From assembly GCF_015687155.1 (NCBI RefSeq), contig NZ_JADPQF010000003.1, positions 434,001-498,000 of the forward strand: DNA of 64,000 bases. The letters run 5' to 3'. The first letter of the stretch is position 1; the number at the start of each line of letters is the position of its first letter. The DNA comes from Aliikangiella sp. G2MR2-5 (GTDB lineage Bacteria > Pseudomonadota > Gammaproteobacteria > Enterobacterales > Kangiellaceae). Position numbers and translations under genes: made by a program. The notes under the pieces were generated by a model. The model was not told where the DNA came from. It saw only the letters and a list, made by a program, of their open reading frames with translations, and did no database searches. Positions 54,077 to 62,383 of this stretch are shown here, piece after piece.

Positions 54077-56092
54077 ATGAAAAACTATAAAATATTTTAC
54101 TCAGCCGCATTTTGTTTTTTGTTAATGCTACTTTCGAAATCAACTCAGGCAGGAACAGCCTTTGTTCATCTTTTTGAATGGAGATGGACTGATATCGCAA
54201 ACGAATGTGAAACTTTTTTGGGGCCGAAAGGTTTTGATGCGGTACAAATTTCTCCACCCAATGAGCATATCAACCATTCTACCTGGTGGGCTCGTTATCA
54301 GCCGGTAAGTTATCAGTTAAACAGTCGAAGCGGAAGTGAAGCTGAACTTCAAGATATGATTCAACGTTGTCATGCAGTCGGTGTAAAAATTTATGCTGAC
54401 CTGGTGATCAATCACACCGCTGCCTGGAACAGCGGCGGTACCGGAACGGCTGGAACACTATGGTCGCTGGAAAACCATCCGGCTCTTTATTCGAGTAATG
54501 ACTACCATTCGCCACGTTACAATATCAGTTCCTACAGTGATGCAAACCATGTATGGAACGGAAAATTGAGCGGTTTACCCGATCTCAATACGGGATCGTC
54601 CTACGTGCAAGATCAAATAGCTGGCTATATCAATCATCTGAAAAGTATCGGGGTCGATGGTTTTCGAGTCGATGCAGCTAAACATATGGCGCCGTTGGAC
54701 ATTCAGGCGATACTAGATAAGGCGGGTAATCCCTGGAGTTTTCTTGAAGTGATTGGGGCTGCCGGTGAAGCTGCTGAAATTCAGCCCGATCAATATATCC
54801 ATGTTGGTCAGGTTACCGAGTTCAAATATGGGACTGACATTGCCGGAAATTTTAACGGACAAATTAAAAATCTGAAAACTCTGGGAGAATCCTGGGGATT
54901 ACTACCATCTGCCAAAGCGCTTATCTTTGTTGATAACCATGACCGCGAAAGAGGTCATGGCGGAGGCGGAACACTTTCCTATAAAGATGGTGAAAAATAT
55001 AATCTAGCGAATATTTTTATGCTCGCATTTCCATATGGATATCCTAAAGTAATGTCGGGCTATAAATTTACCGACACCGATGTTGGGCCGCCAGTTGGTG
55101 AAACTAACTGTTCGAATAGCCAGTGGGTATGTCAGCATCGCTGGAGCAACATTGCTAACATGGTCGGGTTTAGAAATTATACGGTTGACAGCTGGAGCGT
55201 AAATAACTGGTGGGACAACGGAAACAATCAGATAGCATTCGGACGTGGTGATAAAGGATTTGTTGTTATTAACAATGAAGCGGGTGCTTTGACACAGTCA
55301 CTCTTTACCGGTTTGCCTGAAGGAAACTACTGCAATGTTTTGGCTGGTGATGACGCTTGTAGCGGAGAAGTGATTTCGGTCGACGCAAGTGGCTATGCTT
55401 ACTTTAATGTTGCCGGTATGTCCGCCACAGCGATTCATGGCGGTGCGATGGTCGATGATAATTGTACTGATTGTGGCGGCTGCACTGATTGTAGCGAGTA
55501 CCAAAAGAATTTTAACCAATTGTATTTCCGTGGAACAGCAAACCGCTGGAGCACGACTCAAATGTCATTGGTCGCTGATAATACCTGGGAGGTTACGATT
55601 AATTTTGACGGTCAGTCGAAGCAGCGATTTAAGTTTGACGTTAACGGCGACTGGTCCTATAACTTCGGTGACAATAACAATGACGGAATTCTGGAACAGA
55701 CGGGAAGCGATATTTATACCAGTGTAACCGGTCAGTACAAAGTGACCGTTAATGATGAAACAAAAGCTTACAGCTTAACCCAAATTGGTTGTGGAACCGA
55801 TTTTAATAAAAACTTTGACAGCCTCTATTTTAGAGGAACGCCAAATGGCTGGGGCACAACCGAAATGACTCTGGTCGCAGATAATACCTGGGAAGTTGTC
55901 GTTAATTTTGATGGTCAATCCAACCAGCGCTATAAAGTCGACGTTTATGGTGATTGGTCTTATAACTTTGGTGATAACAATAGTGACGGTATTCTCGAGC
56001 AAATCGGAGCAGATATTTACACCAATGTTACCGGAATATATCTTTTACGTGTTAATGACTCGACACGAACCTATCAATTAATTGCTCAATAA
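54077..56092 (+). CDS. Secreted alpha-amylase, animal-type chloride-dependent GH13, with two C-terminal modules
   Basis: A 671-residue starch hydrolase. Signal peptide (about 1-25, TQA-GT). The catalytic part resembles the animal-like GH13 group (VHLFEWRWTDIANECE, GFDAVQISPPNEH). Catalytic residues by motif position: D199 (GFRVDAAKH), E231 and D289 (FVDNHD). Chloride ligands R197, N287 and K324 (YPKVMSGY), with Lys where the animal enzymes have Arg, as in cold-adapted Pseudoalteromonas amylase. Cysteines in the CTDCGGCTDC linker near 465-475. Two related C-terminal modules (about 480-565 and 580-670) start LYFRGT and contain FGDNNNDGILEQ. Followed by the pullulanase gene. Confidence 0.93.
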   Translation: MKNYKIFYSAAFCFLLMLLSKSTQAGTAFVHLFEWRWTDIANECETFLGPKGFDAVQISPPNEHINHSTWWARYQPVSYQLNSRSGSEAELQDMIQRCHAVGVKIYADLVINHTAAWNSGGTGTAGTLWSLENHPALYSSNDYHSPRYNISSYSDANHVWNGKLSGLPDLNTGSSYVQDQIAGYINHLKSIGVDGFRVDAAKHMAPLDIQAILDKAGNPWSFLEVIGAAGEAAEIQPDQYIHVGQVTEFKYGTDIAGNFNGQIKNLKTLGESWGLLPSAKALIFVDNHDRERGHGGGGTLSYKDGEKYNLANIFMLAFPYGYPKVMSGYKFTDTDVGPPVGETNCSNSQWVCQHRWSNIANMVGFRNYTVDSWSVNNWWDNGNNQIAFGRGDKGFVVINNEAGALTQSLFTGLPEGNYCNVLAGDDACSGEVISVDASGYAYFNVAGMSATAIHGGAMVDDNCTDCGGCTDCSEYQKNFNQLYFRGTANRWSTTQMSLVADNTWEVTINFDGQSKQRFKFDVNGDWSYNFGDNNNDGILEQTGSDIYTSVTGQYKVTVNDETKAYSLTQIGCGTDFNKNFDSLYFRGTPNGWGTTEMTLVADNTWEVVVNFDGQSNQRYKVDVYGDWSYNFGDNNSDGILEQIGADIYTNVTGIYLLRVNDSTRTYQLIAQ

Positions 56093-56128
56093 AATTTAGC
56101 AATCCTAGTCAATTAGGATGAACTAACA

Positions 56129-56162
56129 AGGTGCTATCGATTTTAAGACAATCGAAGCACCT
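56129..56162 (+). terminator. Hairpin between amylase and pullulanase genes
   Basis: About 12 bp of stem (AGGTGCT-A-TCGAT / ATCGA-AGCACCT with a one-base bulge), then GTTTA. Weak T-tail, so read-through into the pullulanase gene is likely. Confidence 0.45.
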
Positions 56163-56172
56163 GTTTATTCAG

Positions 56173-56193
56173 AATATTGTCAGCAACAATATT
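56173..56193. promoter_or_regulatory. Inverted repeat upstream of the pullulanase gene
   Basis: AATATTGT - CAGCA - ACAATATT, perfect 8-bp arms, about 30 bp before the ATG. It includes TTGTCAG, shared with the amylase upstream repeat. Confidence 0.4.
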
Positions 56194-56221
56194 TAGAAAA
56201 TTAATACAGGAGTTAGATAAA

Positions 56222-58735
56222 ATGATTTCTCGATATATATCATCGGGAGTCCTGCTTTGGTTTGGACTTTTAATATCATCTAATGCGTCGGCGGACTGGT
56301 TTTTTCGTGGCACGCCTAATGGTTGGGGAACAAACGAATTGGAGTTGGTCGCAGGTTCTACTTACAAAACTTGTCAGTTATTTAACACTGGAGATGCTAA
56401 CGGTGGTCCGCGTTTTAAAATTGACCATTGGGGAGATTGGAGCGACAACTATCCGAGTGCAGACTATGCGGTTGATAGTAATGCCAGTTATGAAATTACT
56501 TTCGATTCTTCGACTAAAAATATCACAACTCAAGTTGTTGCAAGCTGTGAACAAACAGGTTTTAGTCATAGCCTTCCATCTTTGTTCTTTAGAGGTACGC
56601 CCAATGGATGGGGGACTAGCGAAATGCAACTGGTGGCCGACCACCTATGGGAGGTAACCATTCATTTCGACGGCCAGTCGAATCAGCGATTTAAGTTTGA
56701 TGTGTATGGTGATTGGTCAACTAATTATGGCGACAATAATAATGACAATATTTTAGAGAAAACAGGTTCAGATATTGATACAAGTCTTGTTGGCAATTAT
56801 CGACTGCGGGTAAATGATAGTGACTTTTCCTATAGCTTGACGTCTGTCGATGGCTGTCAAAACTGCACTGCCTCTGAAACTCTGGGCGCAGTTTATTCTG
56901 TTGACAGTACGACCTTTTCTATCTGGTCCCCCGACTCAGCCAATGTTCAATTAAGGCTGGATGGTCAAATATATAACTTGAATAAAGTCTCCGACTTTAA
57001 TGGTTATACGGATGTTTATCGGGTTGTTGTACAAGGAAATTACCACCTTAAAAAATATCATTTTCTTATCAATGGAAATGAAGTTCGTGATCCCTACGGA
57101 AAAATGGTAGAGCCGAATACCAACAATAATATTGTTATGGATATGTCAAAAACAGCGCTCTTCGAAAATTGGGCGCCCATACCGACTCTCGTTAATCGCG
57201 AAGACGCAATCATTTATGAGATGAGTGTCAGAGATTTTACAATTGCTGCAAACTCAGGCGTGACCAGTAATAAGAAAGGAAAATTTCTGGGGATGGTTGA
57301 AAGTGGAACTCAATTAAATGGTGAATCTACGGGAATAGATCATCTTAAAGAGTTGGGCATTACTCATGTACAAATAATGCCCGCTTATGATTTCAATGCC
57401 TGTTCCGATTTATCAGACAACACCTGCTACAGTTGGGGTTATGATCCGCGGAATTTTAACGTGCCGGAAGAGCGCTATTCTTTGACTCCTTATGACTACG
57501 AAAACCGTATACGTGAATTTAAACAAATGGTAAATGAGTTTCATAAAGCCGGTATCAGGGTCATTATGGATGTTGTGTATAACCATACATACTCTCACGA
57601 TGTGTTTAATCCTATTAGCAGTCAGTATTATACGCCAACAGATCTTTCTGGAACTGGAAATTCGATTGATGCCAACGTTCCTATGGTGGGACGGATGATT
57701 CAGGATTCGTTAGAATACTGGGTTAAAGAATACAATATAGATGGTTTCAGGTTTGATCTTATCGGCATCTTTGATTATGACGAAGTCGAGCGCTGGGCGA
57801 ATCATCTAAATGTTACTTTTCCTGATCGTCAATTATTAATCTATGGTGAACCCTGGAATGGTTTTGCCTCTGATCCTCGAGAACTTGAACGGGTGCGTCT
57901 GGGTACTATCGGCCGTATTGCTGGAGCCCATGTCGGCGTTTTTAATCCGAAATATCGTGAAGCATTAAAAGGGAAAAATGACAGTGGTAGTTGCAATAGT
58001 GGTGACTGCTTTGTCTTTAATAATAACCCGGACTTGTGGCGAGTTGAAGTTGGTAGTCGCGGAGCCATTCGCGCAAGTAATGACGCCAGTATCAGCATCG
58101 ACACCTGGGATCCGATGTTCGCCATGGATCCTGAACAAAGTATCAATTACGTTTCCGCACATGACAATTTAAGTTTGCGAGATAAGATTCTACAGTGGGC
58201 TGATAATAATGGAATACCTCGTGATTCGGATTACCTGCGTCGAATTCAAATGTTCGCTAATGGGATTATTTTAACCAGTCAGGGAATTCCATTTTTACAT
58301 GGTGGTGTTGAATTGATGCGCGACAAAAAGGAGGACCATAATAGTTATCAATCTTCTGACGCGATTAACCAGATTGACTGGCAATGGAAGATTCGAAATT
58401 CTGACATTCTGGAATATTACAAAGATGTTATTGCACTAAGAAAAGCGCATCCTGCATTTCGTTTGAGTAGTTGGCAGGAAATCAGTGATTATCAGGTATC
58501 CAGCCAACCAAGATATGGTGTGGTAGTCAACCGCATTAATGGCAGGGCTGTTGGGGATTCCTGGAAAGATATTCTCGTAATTTACAATAGCGCCAATAAT
58601 TACAACTATTCTCTTCCTTCCGGAAACTGGAAAGTGGCAATGGAAAAGTCTGATCCTGGCGCTGGTAATGGGCGGATAGTATCGGGGAGTATTCTTGCCG
58701 AGGGAACCGCGGTAACCATTTTGTATCAGGAATAG
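56222..58735 (+). CDS. pulA: Secreted type I pullulanase with N-terminal starch-binding-like modules
   Basis: A debranching enzyme of about 837 residues for alpha-1,6 links in starch and pullulan. ATG 56222 follows AGGAG by 8 nt. Signal peptide ends NASA-DW. Two modules (about 24-105 and 120-210, FFRGTPNGWG twice) are related to those at the amylase C-terminus. CBM48-type domain (about 220-330), then GH13 with the pullulanase motif YSWGYDPRNFN and regions DVVYNHT, GFRFDLIGI, YGEPWNGF and VSAHDN. Located 129 bp downstream of the amylase gene. Confidence 0.93.
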   Translation: MISRYISSGVLLWFGLLISSNASADWFFRGTPNGWGTNELELVAGSTYKTCQLFNTGDANGGPRFKIDHWGDWSDNYPSADYAVDSNASYEITFDSSTKNITTQVVASCEQTGFSHSLPSLFFRGTPNGWGTSEMQLVADHLWEVTIHFDGQSNQRFKFDVYGDWSTNYGDNNNDNILEKTGSDIDTSLVGNYRLRVNDSDFSYSLTSVDGCQNCTASETLGAVYSVDSTTFSIWSPDSANVQLRLDGQIYNLNKVSDFNGYTDVYRVVVQGNYHLKKYHFLINGNEVRDPYGKMVEPNTNNNIVMDMSKTALFENWAPIPTLVNREDAIIYEMSVRDFTIAANSGVTSNKKGKFLGMVESGTQLNGESTGIDHLKELGITHVQIMPAYDFNACSDLSDNTCYSWGYDPRNFNVPEERYSLTPYDYENRIREFKQMVNEFHKAGIRVIMDVVYNHTYSHDVFNPISSQYYTPTDLSGTGNSIDANVPMVGRMIQDSLEYWVKEYNIDGFRFDLIGIFDYDEVERWANHLNVTFPDRQLLIYGEPWNGFASDPRELERVRLGTIGRIAGAHVGVFNPKYREALKGKNDSGSCNSGDCFVFNNNPDLWRVEVGSRGAIRASNDASISIDTWDPMFAMDPEQSINYVSAHDNLSLRDKILQWADNNGIPRDSDYLRRIQMFANGIILTSQGIPFLHGGVELMRDKKEDHNSYQSSDAINQIDWQWKIRNSDILEYYKDVIALRKAHPAFRLSSWQEISDYQVSSQPRYGVVVNRINGRAVGDSWKDILVIYNSANNYNYSLPSGNWKVAMEKSDPGAGNGRIVSGSILAEGTAVTILYQE

Positions 58736-58817
58736 TTGAAGAAAAATCTGATGTCCGATAATCAGAAGTCTGAAGTATCGAAGTGCAGATAGAATTTTAC
58801 TCCTGGTGCTTTTTTGA

Positions 58818-61800
58818 CTAGGAAACCTTATCTTCTGACTGTCGAGGATTATTACTATTTCGGATTTTGGTTGGTGCTACTTTATGGTATTCACTAAATG
58901 CCCGACTGAAAGCGGAAAGGCTTTGATAACCAACGGCATAAGCAATTTCGCTAATACTACCACTATGCTTTTGCAGCATTTGAAATGCTGCATCCATTCT
59001 TTTGGATTTGACCAGATTGATCGGAGTACATTGATAGTGTTTCTGGGTAAATCGATATAGAGAGCTTCTGGTCATATTTAGTGCAGAGTAGATGGTTTCC
59101 AAATCAAAATCCCATTGGCTCAAATTCTCTTCGATTAACTTATCTAATCTTTGCAAGCGTTTAGCATCTCTACCTTCAAACAGGGTATCATTGGATGATT
59201 TGTGTTTGATGCTAATTCGGTGCTTTTCATAAAGAGCTTTCGATAGCCTTTCCTTTTGCCCAAGGTGACTTCGTACTCGAGCACTTAACTCGTTAAGATC
59301 AAAGGGCTTTGTAATATAATCATCAGCACCAAGGTCTAGCCCATAAGTACGGTGTTCTACTTTAGATAGTGCTGTGAGCAAAAGAATTGACAAATGAGCG
59401 AGCTTTTTATTTTGTCTTAACTGCTGGGTGAGTTCGAACCCGTTCATTTGGGGCATCATTACATCAATGATCAAAAGGTCAGGCTGAAGCTTTTCTGCTT
59501 TTCTAAGTGCCTCCTGACCATTACTAGCTTCCTCAATTTGATATTCAGGTTGCAGAGATTTTCGAACCAATGTTCTGAGATTGGCATTATCATCAACTAT
59601 CATTATCAGCTTTTTATTCTGTGGAGTGCTGGATGTGGTTGATTTTTTTTCTATTGAAGAAGGTACTAAAAGAGTGGAATCGATTGTCGGATATTCTATG
59701 TTATTATCCGCTGTAGATAAGGGCAGTAAACCAGAGGTTAAACGTTTAGTTTCTTTTTGGCAAACTCTTGACTCAGGATAGTGCTTAAAGCCTTTTCTAA
59801 ATGCAAGGTCTACCGTAAATCCTTCATCCAGAGTACTGGTGACGGTAATCTTACCTGAGTGCAACTCCATTAAATCTTTGACAAGCGATAGTCCTATTCC
59901 TGTACCCGGACGAGCCGCTTCATTCGATTGTTTGCCCTGATAAAATCGCTCTAAGACATGGGGAAGTTCGTTCGGGTCTATACCGTTGCCATTGTCCTTT
60001 ACTATCAAATGAATATATCCCTCTTCCTCGTAGTTTTCTATCGTTATTACAGAACCGTCAGGACAGTATTTTTCTGCATTGGATAGCAAGTTTGATATGA
60101 TTTTCTCAATATGAGAGATGTCAAAGTAGAAGTCACTAACCTTTTGCAAGTTCTGGCTAGAAACTTGAATAGATTTTCTTTTAAATGCAGAATCAAATCG
60201 CTCGAGGCAGGATAAGATAACTTTGTCGAGACTCAGACGAGAAGCAAGGTAGGGCATTGCCCCTGCTTCGATTCTATCAATATCGAGCACTTCGTTGAGT
60301 AGGGACAGCATATGCAGGTTATTGTTGTAGGCTGATGATAACTCCTGAGTCGGCGTTGTTGTATTCGATATCAGCTGTTTTAGCGGTTCTATTGAAAGGG
60401 TGAGTGCTGTTCTAAATTCATGTGAAATATTATTGAAAAAGCGCTGCTTTGCTTTGCTGATTTCTTTTATCTGCTGGTTGAGCAAGGCTTCATTTTTTAG
60501 GAGAGCTTTTAGCTTTTTACGTTTGTAATATAGTAAAAAGGCTATTGCCGCCACTGTTGAAAGAATGATGATTAATAACCAGCGGTTCATTTTTTCAATT
60601 TTCAATTGTTTAGATACAAGCTTTTTTTGTTGTGTAAGCTGGATTATCTTTTGGGCTTTTTCATTTGCCGAATATTTTTCCTGTACTTCCTGAAGCGAAC
60701 GGTCTTTTGCTTTGTTGACGAAATCGATCGCAGCCTGATGGTATTTCTTATAATATTTCAGAGAATTTTCAAAATCTCCCGATGCCTCATAGGTTTTTGC
60801 GTAATCTTCCAAAGCCCATATAATGGACTCAAGATTATTGACCTCTCGATAATATTGTTCAGCCTGCTTTATCGAGGCCAGACTTTGTACATAATTTCCA
60901 AGGTGGCGATAAGCAATACCCATATTGTTTGAAGCCACAGCGCTTTCATAGGCAAGATTTCTTTTCTTTGCGAGCTGGATTATTTGCATCCCTGTAGAGA
61001 TAACCGTGGGAAAATCATTTTCGCTCATCGATAGATTTTGTTCGATAATGAGAGCTCTTAATAGGTGTTTGAGAGCGCCAATAGCTCTTGCGCGTTCTTT
61101 AATCTCTTTTTGCAGCTCAATGACTTTGCTTTTTAGTTCCTGATATTTCTTATTATTCCCTGCTTCCTCTATCGATAGCTCCAAAGACTCACTAACTGCC
61201 ATCGCATAGTAGATGTTCATTTTGTTCGATAGTGCAGCAACTCGTCCGAAATTATCTTCCAGATTGTTGGCAAGTGCCAGGATTTCGTCACTGATCTTGA
61301 TGGCTCTTTCATACTGCTGGGTATAATAAAAGAGGAGAACGAGTTGGTTTTTAGTGCCCATTTCTATTTCTTTAGAATGCTCCTGGACTGCACTTTCCAG
61401 AGCTGTATTCAGATGTATAAGTGACTCGCCAAATTGATGCTTTTGAATGCGATAGGCTCCCATCAGATAGTTGTACCAGGCTCGATAGTCCTCTCCCTGT
61501 TCTGAAGTTGCTCGAATCTTAAGTGGTTCGATAGCATTTTCGAAATCTTCGATGTTCTGCGTATGCAGCATGAAAAGTGATTTTAGTAAAGCGATGTCTG
61601 TTTCCGCGCTTTGAAGGCCAGCGTATCGTTGTTTGACTTTGTTTAAATGCTTTTCTGCTTTCGAGCGTTGTTCCGTTTTTAGGTAGAGCTTGAAGAGTAG
61701 AACTTCTGTTTTAAGACTTTCCAACGAAACAGGACGGGCATTTGTGGCTGCTTCTTCCAGACTCTTAATTAACTGACGAGGTTCGCTAAACCTGTCGGGA

Positions 61801-61916
61801 TAATTATCATCAAAACTTTTAGCCCTGATATTTAGGGGAGAATATATAGATAGCACAAAGGTGATCTGAAAAAGACCAATTAAAAAGTTGTGAAGATACC
61901 TTTTAGGGTTATTCAT
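58818..61916 (-). CDS. Hybrid sensor kinase with receiver and AraC output (one-protein two-component system)
   Basis: About 1032 residues. N-terminal signal/anchor helix, then a periplasmic TPR-rich sensor (about 50-425) with a coiled coil. A second membrane helix (WLLIIILSTVAAIAFLLYY), a HisKA H-box (FFNNISHEFRTAL), HATPase N and G boxes (NLLSNAEKYC, GTGIGLSLVKDL), a receiver (IIDVMMPQMNGF) and a C-terminal AraC HTH (IAYAVGYQSLSAFSRAF). All parts look intact. Start ATG 61916 has GAGAAG upstream. The ORF reaches ATG 61937 with no ribosome site. Convergent with the pullulanase gene, so a regulator of the starch cluster is likely. Confidence 0.88.
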   Translation of the reverse strand: MNNPKRYLHNFLIGLFQITFVLSIYSPLNIRAKSFDDNYPDRFSEPRQLIKSLEEAATNARPVSLESLKTEVLLFKLYLKTEQRSKAEKHLNKVKQRYAGLQSAETDIALLKSLFMLHTQNIEDFENAIEPLKIRATSEQGEDYRAWYNYLMGAYRIQKHQFGESLIHLNTALESAVQEHSKEIEMGTKNQLVLLFYYTQQYERAIKISDEILALANNLEDNFGRVAALSNKMNIYYAMAVSESLELSIEEAGNNKKYQELKSKVIELQKEIKERARAIGALKHLLRALIIEQNLSMSENDFPTVISTGMQIIQLAKKRNLAYESAVASNNMGIAYRHLGNYVQSLASIKQAEQYYREVNNLESIIWALEDYAKTYEASGDFENSLKYYKKYHQAAIDFVNKAKDRSLQEVQEKYSANEKAQKIIQLTQQKKLVSKQLKIEKMNRWLLIIILSTVAAIAFLLYYKRKKLKALLKNEALLNQQIKEISKAKQRFFNNISHEFRTALTLSIEPLKQLISNTTTPTQELSSAYNNNLHMLSLLNEVLDIDRIEAGAMPYLASRLSLDKVILSCLERFDSAFKRKSIQVSSQNLQKVSDFYFDISHIEKIISNLLSNAEKYCPDGSVITIENYEEEGYIHLIVKDNGNGIDPNELPHVLERFYQGKQSNEAARPGTGIGLSLVKDLMELHSGKITVTSTLDEGFTVDLAFRKGFKHYPESRVCQKETKRLTSGLLPLSTADNNIEYPTIDSTLLVPSSIEKKSTTSSTPQNKKLIMIVDDNANLRTLVRKSLQPEYQIEEASNGQEALRKAEKLQPDLLIIDVMMPQMNGFELTQQLRQNKKLAHLSILLLTALSKVEHRTYGLDLGADDYITKPFDLNELSARVRSHLGQKERLSKALYEKHRISIKHKSSNDTLFEGRDAKRLQRLDKLIEENLSQWDFDLETIYSALNMTRSSLYRFTQKHYQCTPINLVKSKRMDAAFQMLQKHSGSISEIAYAVGYQSLSAFSRAFSEYHKVAPTKIRNSNNPRQSEDKVS

Positions 61917-62383
61917 TTTATACTTCTCAAGTCTCATTTTTATTGTTGTACTGGCTTGCTAAAACTAGTCTGCTTTACCAGGTGGTCAGAGGTCAAATCT
62001 ATAAATGCGTTTTATCTTTTTACGAGATGGAGTGTGTTCTCAGCCAATTTAAAGCTAAAGCTATCATTGTTATTGCTTTACTGGAAAATTAAGAATAATC
62101 AGATTTTTTTAACGCTTTTTGCATTTAATGAACAGATTTATTTATTGATGTCCTAATTTATTAAGTTCTTTACTACGGGTTTCATAATTTAAAAAAATAT
62201 CGCGTCATCAGATAAAAAGGGGCGGCTGATTTGCTCTCTGAGAATATTTAGCAAGAATTTGGAACTTTAAAACAAACCTCAAAATTGGATTTTGGATAGA
62301 TTCGAGTGTCTCGATTATCGCTTGTATGAAATCGAAAAAAATAAGAACTAAGAGTCAAAAAAAATTCAATCTTGGAGGCAAAA
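61917..62383. other. Divergent intergenic region
   Basis: About 470 AT-rich bp between the hybrid regulator and the hydrolase. Expected to contain divergent promoters, but no convincing -35/-10 pair or hairpin was found. GGAGG at 62374-62378 is the hydrolase ribosome site. Confidence 0.4.
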
